Below, one piece after another: positions 24,176-36,083 of a DNA stretch of 64,000 nucleotides. Position numbers and translations under genes: made by a program. The stretch is from Portulaca oleracea (taxonomy: Eukaryota; Streptophyta; Magnoliopsida; Caryophyllales; Portulacaceae): assembly GCA_029582165.1 (NCBI GenBank), contig CM055873.1, positions 52,282,581 through 52,346,580 of the forward strand, read 5' to 3'. Within the stretch, counting starts at the first letter, position 1; the number at the start of each line of letters is the position of its first letter. The notes below the pieces were generated by a model. The model searched no databases and was not told the origin of the DNA. It saw nothing but the letters and a program-made list of their open reading frames with translations.

Positions 24176-24993
24176 ATATTTACCTCTCTTGACATTTTAA
24201 ACCAATTTAATTTCACAATCTTTCCCTTGAATTTAACAAATTTTCCGGTGAATATGTGATTTATGATGAAATTTGTTTGATAAAATTGCCGTCAATTTTA
24301 GCGAACCAATATCATCAAAAATCATACATTCGTCAAAAAAGTTACAAAATTTACGGAAATGGTTGCTCAAAGAAATTGATTAGAAAGGACGTGCAATAAG
24401 GATTGAAATTATAAATGTCATAAATGTGAAGGATGTGTGGGCAAATTTTCTATATAAGTGCATATTAATACAGGTATAGATTGACAATTAGGCTGAAAAA
24501 ACAAACCCTTAACATTAATCTGTCCTACAAATTACTGGGAAACTAAAGATTAGATTTTTTTTCCCCACCCAACCACCATTCAATGTACTGAACCAACTAG
24601 TATCCATAGTTCATTGACATGGACATCTTTATCCCCTATAACATGCAATATACAAGCATCTATATGACTAATTAAAGTTTTGGACCATTCAATGTATAAC
24701 ACTAGTTTGAAAAATCTATAACTTCTGGTCCTACCAAACAGCTGTGAATCATAATTTGTCCAATTAATTGTCACATTGTACAGGTTTCTTTTTCACACCA
24801 CCATAATTGTTGTTTACTTTCAAAATAACAGACAATGAAAGCACTGTAGATAGTCCAAAACTGTAATGAATTGAAGCAACCCTACAAATTGTACCCTAAA
24901 CATTGTCCATGCATGCATCCCCAATTGTTTTCTTTCAAAATAGCAGACACCATTACTCATTTTTATTTGGTTGTAATAAAATATAGCATGATA

Positions 24994-25416
24994 CTCCCTC
25001 CCTTCCATATTACTTGCCATAATCTTGACTTTTATAGTCTTTAATGTCACTCTTTGGTTGATAATTTCTTACATAATATATTATTTAATAATTCTGATAT
25101 TATACTTTTATGATAATATTTTTCGTTACGCATCTAATTGTAATAATTTTATATAGCAACTCATTGTATATATTGAGAAATTTATGGTCAAAACTTTTGA
25201 AATTTATCTACACGATTTTCAAAGATGACGATTAATATTGTGTAAAACAAAACCCAACACAATTTAGAGAGTGCACCCATTTCATATGTGTTGTGATCTC
25301 TACATAATTTGAGTCCAAAAGAGAATAAGAGTACGTAATTTCTGGTCCTACATGGGAGGTGAGAGATTGTATAATTCCTAGAAATTTCGTTCAAAGAACA
25401 TGACAAATAATGGAGG
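24994..25416. mobile_element. Stowaway-like MITE forming the proximal promoter of NLR-C
   Basis: Same element as before NLR-B, flanked by TA at 24992-24993 and 25417-25418. It ends about 143 bp before the start codon and carries TTGACTTTT at about 25025. Confidence 0.68.
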
Positions 25417-25558
25417 TACCCTACAGGTTTTAGTACATCCACCCATTTTTTATCTCTAAATTGGCAAAACATTTGAACAAAAATCAAACACAAACACTTT
25501 CTGAGCACACCCACAAGAAGATTATCATTTACCAAATTACCAGGAAATTGAGACAGCC

Positions 25559-28447
25559 ATGGAGAAAGCCATTGCCACTGAGTTGATAAAATCTTTGTTA
25601 GAGAAGTTGGTCTGTGGAGCAGTCAAAGAGATCCATTTTACCGCAGATAGAGACTCCCACTTGAAAGAGCTCGCAAAAACAAAGGTCATGGTTGATGCTT
25701 TGCTTCTTGATCAAAATGACAGTTTAGCACTGCAGAATGGCAGCCAGCTTGCAAGACAACAGCTGCAGAGACTGAGCTCTGCCCTCGACATGATCGACGA
25801 CTTGCTGGATGAAACTGCTGCTAGATCCCAAATCAAACGAGGTGCAACAGGGTTCAAAGATCGGGTACGTTTGTTCTTTTCGGTTGATTTCAACCCGATT
25901 CTGTATTTGTTGAGGGATGTTAGGCATGTTAAGGGTATTAGGAAGGAACTTGATTCCATAACCAAAGACCATGCCCTGCTGGGAAGCATATTGTCTATGC
26001 TTCCAAGTGCTGTAACCCAAACATCCTCAACACCAAAAAGAGATCTGGGTTCTGATGTAATCGTGAAGGAGGTCATAGGGAGGGATTCAGAAAGAGATGT
26101 TATAATAAGAATGCTTCTTGATTCCCGTGATCAGAAAGAGCCCTTTTCTGTGATTGCTATTGTGGGGATTGGTGGGTTGGGAAAAACCACCTTGGCACAG
26201 TGTGCTTATAATGACGAGAGGGTGAAAAAACACTTTGACACACTGCTTTGGGTTTATGCTTCTCGAGATTTTGTAGCCAAGGAGATACTATTGAAAATCT
26301 TAGCATCTGGTAGACGTGAAGAAAGAGCACAGGGTCTTGAGATGGATGAGGTGCAACGCCGTGTTAAAGAAATGGTTGACGGGAAAAGGTATCTCCTAGT
26401 TTTGGATGATACATGGGATTCTAAGAAGGAATTATGTGAAGAATGGCAAAAATTGAGAACGACACTCATGCATGGCGGCAAAGGGAGTAAGGTTCTCATT
26501 ACCACACGTGAGCAGAGTGTGGCCGAAATTGTGGGTTGTGTTGAGCAATGCACACTTGGGGATCTTAAGAAAGAGGAAGCTTGGAATCTCTTCAAAAACT
26601 TTGCATTGATGCCAGGGTGCCAACCAGAGTTGGAGATGATAGGAAAGGAGATTGTAGAAATGGTCCCAAGTGTTCCTCTTGTCATCCGCACAATAGCAGG
26701 CACCTTAAGCAAGAAGCCTAAAACTGCGGACTGGTTGAAGTTTAAAGATGAGGAACTTTCAGTTTTTACTCGTCAAGAAAATGTCATCCAACAGTGCCTG
26801 AAACTTAGCTATGATCAATTCGATCCATGGTTAAAGCTTTGTTTCACTAGTTGTTCCTTGTACCCCAAGGGTCACCGATTTGACAAACACCAGCTAGTTT
26901 GTCTTTGGATTGCATTAGGACATGTAAAGGCACGACTTAGAAACCAAAGCTTAGAGGATAGAGGGGAGGAATATGTGCTCAGTCTCCTGCAATGTGGCTT
27001 CTTTGAGGATGCAAAGGAAGATAGGTTTGGGTGTATTGACAGTTTCAAGATGCATGACCTTATCCATGACCTCGCTATCTCTCTTAGTGGCAACAATTAT
27101 AAAATGGTGGATTCTCTTGATTCTCTTGAACTTGCAGGAGGAGTGTCTCATGTGTATTTTAGTGGCAAAGTGGCACTCAAAGGGGACCTGCCACCCTCAC
27201 TCCTAAAAACTAAGGAGAAACTACGGTCTCTCCTTTCATTTAGGTCCAACAGGGTGTATGAGCTACAACTAAAGGAACTACATAAATTACAATATTTGAG
27301 GGCATTAAGCTTTCCATGGTCACGGTTGAAGGAAGTCCCAAGCTCAATTGGCAAGCTTATCCACCTTAGGTATCTCAATCTATCAGAAAATCCTTTCAGT
27401 AGTCTCCCCAAATCAATCACACAGCTTGTAAACCTGTTTTGTTTAGACCTCACTGACTGTGACTGCCTAGAGGAATTACCAAGGGATATGAGCAAGCTGG
27501 TGAAGCTAAAGCACCTTCACTTGCATGGGTGTGACAAGTTGACACACATGCCGTTGGGGTTAGGAAAGTTGACCCATTTGGAAATATTGGAACACTATGT
27601 AGTGGGCGAGAATCAAAACAGTGGCAAGGGGCTCGTAGGAGGGCTAGATGAACTTACTCACCTCAATAATCTCAAGGGTGAGTTGACAATAGTTGTGAAG
27701 GGTTTTCTCAAGGGCAAGTTGGGATCAAATAAAAAGGCCATCATGGATGAGAACGAGAAGCTCAATTCTTTGACCATAAGTTTCGAACAAGGGCAAATAT
27801 CAAAAGAACAGAGTGAGATGGTGTTGGATAGCTTCAAACCCTTATTCCCAAGCCTTGAATCACTTGAAATATATAAATGTTCAAAACTGATGGAGATACC
27901 AAAGTGGATTGGAAGCCTCAGCTCCTCCCTCAAAGAGCTTCGTATTTATGAGTGTCCACAGTTGACATCATTAGTTGAGCAAATTGTAGCCTTTCCTAAC
28001 CTCGAAGAACTTGCTCTTGAGAAGTGCCCTAAGGTGGTGGAAATATGGGAGAAGGCAACAGAAGAAGAAGAAGAAGATTGGGGCACACATAATCCTTTCT
28101 TCCCGAAGTTGAAGATACTGTGGCTTTGGGATCTACAGCTAAGAGTTGTTCCTAAAGAGTTTCGTGGCATCTCCTCCCTTGAAAATCTTTACATTAATGA
28201 TTGCAAACAACTGGAGGAACTACCAGAGTGGATACACACACTTACCTCTCTCAAAGAGCTTAGGATTGAAGAATGTCCCAAATTGAGAAGGTTGCCAAAG
28301 CAGGTGGCCGACCTCTCCAACTTGGAGTATCTTTACATCAGTTCGTGCCAGAGCCTGACGAGAAGATGCGAGAACCCAAAAGGTGAAGATTGGCCCCTCA
28401 TTCAACATGTCCCGAAAGTATACCTCGATGGTGTCCGCCAACGTTGA
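25559..28447 (+). CDS. NLR-C: intact CC-NB-ARC-LRR receptor with shortened LRR, 962 aa
   Basis: Predicted cytoplasmic or nuclear immune receptor. Single exon. The start MEKAIATELI lies in a good context (GCCATGG) and is shared with B and E. The coiled-coil domain (about 1-145) has the IDDLLDE motif at 79-85 in place of EDVID. The NB-ARC has P-loop GIGGLGKTT at 203-211, kinase-2 LVLDDTWD about 280-287, KVLITTR 311-317, VPLVIRT 372-378, RNBS-D CFTSCSLYPKG 428-438 and MHD 498-500. The LRR begins near 540. After DSFKP the LRR is cut. Six codons (about LFPSLE) remain as an island before sequence that in E lies much further on, so two in-frame deletions with short junction homologies (CCC, CCTTGA) removed several repeats. 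The C-terminus GEDWPLIQHVP is typical of RGA-type CNLs. Likely expressed from the Stowaway-containing promoter. Ligand unknown. Confidence 0.93.
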   Translation: MEKAIATELIKSLLEKLVCGAVKEIHFTADRDSHLKELAKTKVMVDALLLDQNDSLALQNGSQLARQQLQRLSSALDMIDDLLDETAARSQIKRGATGFKDRVRLFFSVDFNPILYLLRDVRHVKGIRKELDSITKDHALLGSILSMLPSAVTQTSSTPKRDLGSDVIVKEVIGRDSERDVIIRMLLDSRDQKEPFSVIAIVGIGGLGKTTLAQCAYNDERVKKHFDTLLWVYASRDFVAKEILLKILASGRREERAQGLEMDEVQRRVKEMVDGKRYLLVLDDTWDSKKELCEEWQKLRTTLMHGGKGSKVLITTREQSVAEIVGCVEQCTLGDLKKEEAWNLFKNFALMPGCQPELEMIGKEIVEMVPSVPLVIRTIAGTLSKKPKTADWLKFKDEELSVFTRQENVIQQCLKLSYDQFDPWLKLCFTSCSLYPKGHRFDKHQLVCLWIALGHVKARLRNQSLEDRGEEYVLSLLQCGFFEDAKEDRFGCIDSFKMHDLIHDLAISLSGNNYKMVDSLDSLELAGGVSHVYFSGKVALKGDLPPSLLKTKEKLRSLLSFRSNRVYELQLKELHKLQYLRALSFPWSRLKEVPSSIGKLIHLRYLNLSENPFSSLPKSITQLVNLFCLDLTDCDCLEELPRDMSKLVKLKHLHLHGCDKLTHMPLGLGKLTHLEILEHYVVGENQNSGKGLVGGLDELTHLNNLKGELTIVVKGFLKGKLGSNKKAIMDENEKLNSLTISFEQGQISKEQSEMVLDSFKPLFPSLESLEIYKCSKLMEIPKWIGSLSSSLKELRIYECPQLTSLVEQIVAFPNLEELALEKCPKVVEIWEKATEEEEEDWGTHNPFFPKLKILWLWDLQLRVVPKEFRGISSLENLYINDCKQLEELPEWIHTLTSLKELRIEECPKLRRLPKQVADLSNLEYLYISSCQSLTRRCENPKGEDWPLIQHVPKVYLDGVRQR

Positions 28448-28609
28448 TTTTGACATAGTTCTAGTTGTATGTAAAAGGTGATAAAAGTAATTAAATAGTT
28501 TTCTTTCCAGCAAAATAACATTTTGGGCTGTGTAATATAGCATATGTTTTATATATAGGTCAATAATCATCTTAAATTATGCATATTTCATAATTTTTAA
28601 TATTTAATA

Positions 28610-29085
28610 ATATTTTTTCGGGTTTTTGGCCTCAAATAATACATCTTGAGAAACATGGTATGATAATCAAAGTGACTTTTAAGCCACTAAGATGCATCTT
28701 TTTGATATTTTCTCTAACGATCATATTAGCTTTACGGCATCGGAAATCGACGTGGCCGGGCGCGTGGTCGCTAATGAAAGCGTGTCAGTCGATTTTAGTA
28801 TTTGTTTCGATTTGTTTAAAGCGGTGAAGGTTTTTAATTAAAAAAACAACGGTTATGACATGGAATTAAAAACCTTCAGCTTTTAAAAATCAAACAAATA
28901 CTAAATCGACTGGCGTGCTTTCGATTAAAGAACCACGTCTTCCGATACGATGTCGATTCGCTATTGAAAGCTAATCTGGATCCAGGAGAAAATATTGAAA
29001 AATGAGTAGTCTAAAAGTCATTTTTATTATTCTGATCACAGTTCTCAACACATATTATTTGAGGCCAAAAACCCTATTTTTTCTA
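28610..29085. mobile_element. Long-hairpin (foldback) MITE, copy in the C block
   Basis: Left end GGGTTTTTGGCCTCAAATAAT and right end ATTATTTGAGGCCAAAAACCC are inverted repeats, and pairing continues inward through GATATTTTCTC and GAAGGTTTTTAATT to a central loop around 28850. The whole unit of about 475 bp could fold as one imperfect hairpin. Its homologue is 53343-53886. A Mutator-like long-TIR class is possible, but I could not identify a target duplication. Confidence 0.65.
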
Positions 29086-30982
29086 GTAATAATAATGTAT
29101 ATTTATCAATTATAAGAGTATAATACTTATTAGTTATGTCAAAAAATATAAATAATAGTATAATTTTATCAATTATAGTAAAAAGTACACATTTGATACT
29201 TTGAATTATTTAAGTGAAATATAAAATGATTATTACATTAATACAATAACAACAAATTCTCAACAAAAGACGTCTGATGCCAGATATAGACACATCCCGA
29301 TGTTAACGAATAAGTAAATATCAAATATAAGGCTTTTTAATATTAAATAAAAATTGTTTGTAGGGTGTAACTGTAATGGTTAATTTATTATGTTATTTAT
29401 TTTTGTGTTCATGGATTTTTTTTTTGAAAATTTTATTTCATAACTTTTCTTAGATGAAAATGGAGGAATAGACATCAAATTTATAAGTTATCATAATCCA
29501 AACCACTTTATTTCTAATATTGTCTTCAAAAAGTTTTACTATGAATACAAGAGTGTCGGTTGAGTAACACGACACATTTTGGGACACAGAATTGTAGATA
29601 CCTATAGAAGTTGATATTCTTACTAGTCATCTGACCGCTGCTATTCTTCAAGGGTATTGTTTTGAACCTGACTTTGACATTGATAGAATATTCGGATTCA
29701 AAACCTCTTTATATCAAAGAAATTGAATTTAACTCATTCAATTATCAGACACAAAACGACAAATCTGGACATCAACTTCTCGTCCAAATGTTGACATGGA
29801 CTGATTCAAAAAAGGCAGATTCAGATATCAACTTCTCAACTTCTCATCCAAAAAAGACTAATCCAAACATCAATTTATCATCTGAATTTTGACATTAACT
29901 GAATTTAATAAACCCAAATCTTGGCCCAATGAGGCCGTAATTTGGTTACCAAACAAAATTGCCAAGATCATAAGAGGCATACATAAACATCGATTTACGA
30001 CCTTCTGAGTAAACAACCACGATTTCCTTCAAGGCATCCAAATCGTCGAGAACTCAACATTCATGAGATCCAAACCACATGAAACATCAAAGAAAGACAA
30101 CCAAAAAGAATTATATATATAAACAAACATGTCCTTGAAGCGTGCTTTGAATCTGTGCTTTTTTAACTTTCTAACCATCCACAAGCCAAACAAATAATCT
30201 TGAATCGATCCAAGACAACTTACATATCCTCTAAAACGAAATAAACACAGTTGAATTAAGCAATGACACAAATAGACCAACGCAATTGGGCGATTACTGC
30301 AAAACTCGACACAAACTCAAGACACCGACTTCTGGGACAATGTTTTGTTTCAAACTTCTTCCTCGACAAGAAAGCGACAAGCGGCAACTACTTACTCTGC
30401 TTGCATTAGGGACGTTCGCACCTTGTCGCGTCCCCCCCACTCTTCTTCTTTCTCTCAGACAGACAACCAAGTTTTACTTATTTGCAACTAAATGTATCCG
30501 CCTTTGGATTTGAACTTGACTAGGTAGGAATGATCATTTACTCACCTTGGTGCCACCAGCTGTCTGTAGAGAGACAAAAGACAAGCAAAAAGACAACAAT
30601 TAGCACACGTCTTTTTCTTCGACATAGATTTCAAATTCAACGACTTGTATAGGGTGGGTCTCGGTCGTACGAGGTCTAGGGAGATCTATATATAGAGTCT
30701 TATCTTAGCAAGCATGTTTTTCATTGCTTGCGGAATTAGTTTAGGCTCGTCAATTCAGGCAGGAAGGTTAAATTTGGGTCGAGTGCATATTATAAGGGGT
30801 TTGGGTAACACAGTTCAGGTGTACTTTGGGTTCTGGGAAACACAAGCGGTACATTTCGATTCTGAATTTGAGTATAAAACTTCAAGCCCAAAGGACATTC
30901 GTGTAAGGGGGCGTGTTAGAGTATAAAACCATCATTGGGCTTATAACTATCAACTTAATCTTTTGGTTGAGATGGTTCCATA

Positions 30983-31165
30983 ATGATGAACAACTCACTT
31001 CTTCAAACACTTCGAATTAGCGGTTGGAAACAACGGGAGGAATTACTAGAATGGAGACACACACTTACCTCTCTCAAAACGCCATGGATTGAAGAATTTC
31101 CGAAATTGAGTAGGACTGTAGGAGAAGATGCAAGAAGGGCCCATCATTCGACATGTCATCCCTGA
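30983..31165 (+). pseudogene. NLR C-terminal LRR scrap in the C block
   Basis: Reads SLLQTLRISGWKQ, EELLEWRHTLTSLK and WIEEFPKLSR, matching the last LRRs of B and D, then a deletion joins a remnant of the GEDWPLIQHVP tail region. A few codons only, no promoter or NB domain. The same scrap with the same junction is at 55820-56003. Confidence 0.75.
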
Positions 31166-31325
31166 TATTTGCCTCAATGAAGACTTGATTTCATATACGA
31201 GCAAGAAAAAGTATGCATAGTTATGGAGTCTAATTTAGAATTCCATTTTAGAAACTAATTAAGGGCAAGAAAAGCACATGGAATTGAAATAGAAGGCCAG
31301 AGTTATCAAAATATTTTCGTGGAAG

Positions 31326-31393
31326 GTATCTTAGTCTTCTGTCACAATAATTTCCGGCTCATCTTAGTCTTCTGTCACAATAATTTCCGGCTC
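31326..31393 (+). repeat. 33-bp direct repeat, two copies
   Basis: ATCTTAGTCTTCTGTCAC with the following AATAATTTCCGGCTC occurs twice in tandem. The same pair occurs at about 56137-56204 in the E block, so it predates the block duplication. Confidence 0.8.
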
Positions 31394-31625
31394 CTACATA
31401 TCTCAAAGCTAAATTGTTTTTCTCACATCCTATTTTCAAACCTTGGTTGTAGCATTGCTCAATTTTTTGTCCTGAAGACGTTGTTTTAAAACCTTGCCGG
31501 GGTTGATAATCCTAGAGTTTCTGTCTTTCTGATGTCCCATGGCAAAAGCAAGCAATCCAAGAATCAAACTGGCAAAAATATGTCCGACCTGATAATCCGG
31601 ACTTTTCGGCCTAGAAAAAGAAACC

Positions 31626-32585
31626 GTAGTGGGCGAGAGCCAAAGCAGTGGCAAGGTGCTTGTAGGAGGGCTAGATTATCTTACTCACCTCAATAATCTC
31701 AAGGGTGAGTTGATCATATCAGTGAATAGTGTTCCTGAGGGCAAGTTGGGATCAGGTAAGATGACAATCATGGAGGAGAAAAGGAAGCTAAGTTCCTTGT
31801 GTATAGTTTTCAAACCATGGCAAATATCAAAAGAAGAGAGTGAGATGGTGTTGGATAGCTTAAAACCCCATGTTAATTTGAGATATCTATTTATTCAAAG
31901 TTATAGGGGGGATAAGCTTCAAAGTTGGATGATGGAGTTTGGCTACCTTCATAAGTTGGTTAGGATTAAGTTGGAAGATTTTGAAGGCTGTAGATATCTT
32001 TGTGCATTGGGAAGACTTCCTAATCTCAAAGTCCTCCAACTTAGGAATATGAGTACCATGGAGTACATAGAGCAAAGTACAGTGGATACTCCTGGTCAGC
32101 ATATTGCATCTCATCCCTTCTTCCCAAGCCTTGAAGAGCTCATTCTTCATGGCATGCCATGCTTAAAAGGATGGAGCACTATCAAATATGGGACAAGGCA
32201 ACAAATGAATCTGAATGGGGCACCCTTAATCCTTTCTTCCCAAACTTGAAGAGATTGTCGCTTTGGGATCTAGAGATAAAAGTAGTTCCAAAAGAGTTTC
32301 GGGGCATCTCCTCCCTTGAATATCTTTACATTAATGATTGCAAACAACTGGAGGAACTACCAGAGTGGATACACACACTTACCTCTCTCAAACAGATGTC
32401 GATTAATGAATTGTTCCAAATTGAGTAGGTTGCCAAACCAGATAGCCTACCTATCCAACTTGAAGGAGCTTCGTATCCAATATTGCCCGAGCCTTGAGGA
32501 AAGATGCAAGAAGCCAGAAGGTGAAGATTGGCCCCTCATTCAACATGTCCATCATGTCTACCTCAACGTTGTCGAGCAAAGGTAA
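31626..32585 (+). pseudogene. NLR relic F: LRR-only fragment
   Basis: Starts abruptly within an LRR (VVGESQSSGKVLVGGLD) and carries D-type repeats to SLEELILHGMPCLKGWSTIK. A deletion there joins a later repeat out of frame (YGTRQQ in one frame, IWDKATNESEWGTLNPFFPN in another). It runs on to the C-terminal GEDWPLIQHV region, with a further frame break near 32410. No CC or NB domain. The junction and frameshift are shared with relic G, so the fragment was already dead when the block was copied. Confidence 0.85.
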
Positions 32586-32889
32586 GAGTAGAAAACAAAC
32601 AATTTCATTTTGATCTACTTCCACTTGTATCTAAAAAAGTGATAAAGTCATTCAATAGTTTTCTTTTCAGAAAAATAATCTTTACTTAGTTTATTGGTAA
32701 TTTAGAGATGTTGTACTACTTGTTCGAGATGTCGCTTTTCTTTTTCTTTTCAGAAAAAATATATGTCTTACATGACAAAAAGTTTTTCTTAAAAAAATAG
32801 AAAAACTCCACCTCAAACTAGGACCATCACATGTCAATCACTATCGAAATTGTTCTGAGTGCATTATTGTCAAATACCCTCAAAATTCA

Positions 32890-33230
32890 GTGTATTAAGT
32901 GTTGAATTTCCTTAGGAGAATTGTCCAAATACTTTACATTCATGTCTCCCTTTTTCAAAGCTAATTTTGTCAATTTATCAACAACCTTGTTGGCCGCCTT
33001 GTAACAGAAAGCCATACGAACTTCCCAAAGCTGCCATCTTGATCCAAATCTTGCATAGATTGACTAGGTTGGTATTCCCCGCATCCCAGATTTCAACCTC
33101 TCCGTTTATGACATGAATCAGCGCCACAAAATAGTTCAATTTTCAACTCGAGTTTATTGATGTCCATGCCCTTGGCTATTTTGAGCCCAAATGCCACAAC
33201 TTGAAGCTCAACTATTTATGTTTTTTTTTT
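32890..33230 (-). pseudogene. Non-LTR retrotransposon RNase H fragment, copy in the C block
   Basis: The minus strand gives a diverged version of the same RNase H half (WEV.MAFCYKAANKVVDKLTKLALKKG). Its continuation appears after an insert, at about 33862-33950. More diverged from the block 1-3 copies than those are from each other. Confidence 0.6.
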
Positions 33231-33861
33231 CGAGAAATTACGGGCACAAGCCCAATTTATTCCCATAAAGAGGTGCCCACCAAGCACCAAGAAGTCCAGC
33301 TACAAGTTTAAAACAAATGCTAATAAAGAAAGGCCCAATATCAACCTTCAAGCCACAAAAGAAATGATGAATAAAGAAAGGCCAAGTCAAACCAAAAACT
33401 GCAAAAGATACAACATGGAGCACTGACAGCAGGGTCTTCTTCCTCCATTCCAGCTACAAGATATGAAGCAGTGATAAATCTTGTACCAGCTGGTGTCAAA
33501 CAGTCTCAGCTGAAAATATTGGAAATCTGATTGAAGTTCCTGTGCAGTTCCAAACAGTCGTCCACATCGTGTCCCTCTTCTTGATCAGCTCGAACACAAG
33601 ATCCGAATCTGGATTTTTATGCCGATCAAATGCTTCATGATTTGTTTCTACAACCCCATTATAATCAATTGCTCGCTTTGTTTGAGTTCTCTGATGTATC
33701 TTTTCTTTCCACAGCCCGAGCATCATCTTAACACCTTGATTTCCTACTAGTTCTTTTGTTTTTCTTGGATCTTTTCTTGCTTGCACTCCTCCTGCCTTTG
33801 CTCCTGTTGGCTTCATCTTCTATTGCTTCCGCAAGATCGCTTAAGTCATCTAGGATTTTAA
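33222..33861 (-). mobile_element. Retroposon-like insertion of about 640 bp
   Basis: Absent at the matching point of the E block (58866), which reads straight through from TATTTATGTT to AAACTTTTCATG. The left edge is a T-run, the poly(A) side of a minus-strand retroposon. A minus-strand frame (33496-33816) encodes a basic, unrecognised peptide with GLWKEKIHQRTQTK and DRHKNPDSDLVFELIKKRD. It could be a truncated LINE or a processed host transcript. Confidence 0.5.
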
Positions 33862-34665
33862 ACTTTTCATGAAGCCTTGAATCCAATTTGCACCGCCCAT
33901 TTCAGTTTTTGGATCACCTTTTGCAATTGCATCGGTGAAAACTGTTTCTTGCTAAATGATTGGTTTTTATTAATGAATTTCCTTTATTTTATAAAAATTA
34001 AAAATTATACCAACCTATAAACATAATAATTGTCATCGTAATTATATCATTGAAATTTCATCATAGGTGCCTATCGATAATTTCCCAATGAATTAGTTGG
34101 TTGGCCAACAAATAGAAGGAAGGTGATCATGTATGGTCATTTACCCTACATTAAAACATAACAAGTCAAAATTGGTGTATTTCGGATCATAAATCAAGCA
34201 TTTAGACTTTGATTTAAGTTTTTCGTGCTATTGTGTGCTGTTGTTGTAGTTCATGTTCTTATGGTATTTTTAGTAGGGGTGTGTTATTTTTCTATGTCTC
34301 TTTTGTGAGATCAATCTGAGTTGTAAACTCTTTTGTGTGTTCTGTTACACCTTTAATAATAAGGCTTTTGGCCGCTAATTATAAAAAAAAAAAAAGTTCA
34401 AGAAATAGAGGTTCAGTTTAATGATCGAAACTTTATTCTTATAAAAATTTAAAAAATTAAAAAAAGTTAAAAGCTAAGTAATGTATGAAAAGAAGTTGGA
34501 TTAAGGAGTATAGTTAAGTTAAATATTATATCTATAATTTAGATAGTTGATTTTTTTTTTCAATTTAGATGGTAATGGATTAAATGCTTCATTAAACCTT
34601 ATCGTGTTTTTCTTTCTCTGTAAAATAGTAGATATTGAACAATTTCTAAATCCTAGATCAATTGG

Positions 34666-35638
34666 GCTTAGTAACTAGAAAATCCTGGCGAGTTTTTGTT
34701 GGTCAAAATGGTGAGTTGATGATAAGTTTCAATGATAACAAGAGTTATGTTCCATACTTTTTAGTAAAATGAAGGAAAATTGGATTCTAATGATCCCTAC
34801 TTTCAATATTTATATGCCAATAATTCCTACTTTATTTTTGTATTTTGATGATCCAAAAAAATAAAAATTAATTGTATTCTTCTGGGACACCCTCGAGTGT
34901 ATAGTGTATACCTGATTTTGAATTGAATTTGACTCAAAACTTATCGGAACACTTCTACACGATTTTTAATGAACTTACAAAGTTTGTCCCATTTTTTTTT
35001 CTATTTTTTCATTTCATTCCTTTTAAAAAAATCATAATAGCCGCTTGAATTCTCAAAAAAAATAATTTAAAAATTCTTTTAGTAAAACACTTTGCGACCT
35101 TTCCAGGGCAGGAATGAAAAAATTAAAAAAAATGTGGAGGTAAATTTCGTACCACTATAATACAAATTTTTTTTGGACAACTAAAATACAATAACAAAGT
35201 AGTGATTATTGGCACATACAAGCTGAAAACGGAGATTATTATCCAATTTTCCTAAAATGAATATCAAATTATCTGTATTCCTTTAAGCCAACTTACATTA
35301 ATTAACAAACCGAATACCCCTGAGATAGGGGCCCGATGGGTTGAATTATTACCTATGTTAAAAAAAAAAACAAACAAAATACTTAAATTTTCTGCATTTG
35401 CAATTCTTCAAACACTCATTTAGAACACTATTTCAACCATAATCTACTATTTAAACAACTAATTTTTCTGAGTATGGCTTTAATATTAGCTTGTATATAT
35501 GTAATTACACATACAGGAGGAAGGAAAAACTAACATGTTCGCTGTTTGTCTGAAACAACAAAGAAGTTTGTCTCAAAGAGGAAGCAATGATAATTCCCTT
35601 TCAAATGTTGGATCCAAAGAAAAGTATATATCCATTCT
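34666..35638. other. AT-rich spacer upstream of NLR-D
   Basis: Homology with the E block ends at about 34665. The spacer has no coding frame of note and several A/T homopolymer runs. It represents the undisturbed sequence that in copy A was replaced by the retrotransposon. Confidence 0.5.
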
Positions 35639-36083
35639 CATACATAAAGAAAAGAATAGAATTCAAAGTGATACCTTAGTTTTCACTAAAGTTATGCCTT
35701 GACAAGAAATGGAAGTTGATCCATTGTTTCAAAGCATACATAAGCTCTCAGGGAGCTTAGCTATGGTACAAATATTCCTGAATCAATCCTTTTGTCACGA
35801 AACGTGTTCGAATCAATGAGCTTTACTTGATGCCATCCATATTTGTTGAGAATCTCCATTTTCTTCTATTGTTTGGAGATTGCATGAAGCTATGATATGT
35901 GAAGAATAATTCTAAACTTGTGAACATGTTTTGGATGCAGGAAAGTTATTCTCATGGTCATGTCCTATTTGTAGGGAGCGAATTCGGGCCATATTCCTCA
36001 TCATCCTCACACAAAAATATATCATCTTGCAAACACTCTCTTGTTGAAAACTCATTCATCTTTTAATAAAAAAAAGTAAAAAG
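35639..36083 (+). promoter_or_regulatory. NLR-D upstream region and probable 5' untranslated leader
   Basis: Shared with the A copy (5625-6060). The start context AAAAAGATGGC at 36084 is favourable. No Stowaway element is present, unlike the B/C/E promoters, so the two NLR subtypes have different promoters. A clear TATA box was not fixed. Confidence 0.45.

Larger units (their letters stand above)
19627..25558. other. Intergenic block 2 between NLR-B and NLR-C
   Basis: Collinear with block 1 up to about 23566 and with block 3 from 20232 to 25558 (offset about 22,640 to 22,725). It holds an RNase H relic (21340-21880), the 176-bp dimer (about 21997-22290), a Copia-like LTR fragment (23567-24175) and a Stowaway promoter element (24994-25416). 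No intact gene seen. The final 140 bp before 25559 is probable 5' untranslated sequence of NLR-C. Confidence 0.75.
28448..34665. other. Block downstream of NLR-C with LRR relics
   Basis: Collinear with 52985-59677 downstream of E, apart from an 850-bp gap near 32720 (present in the E block at about 57500-58365), a 640-bp insert at 33222-33861, and dense small differences between 28680 and 30600. It contains a long hairpin element, an LRR scrap, relic F and an RNase H relic. No intact gene was seen in 28448-30980 or 33950-34665. These stretches are AT-rich. Confidence 0.72.

Noticed and set aside
31436..31654. Minus-strand frame with a hydrophobic segment (FASLILGLLAFAMG)
   Set aside because: The E-block copy has an 8-base difference that shifts the frame, so it is not conserved as coding.
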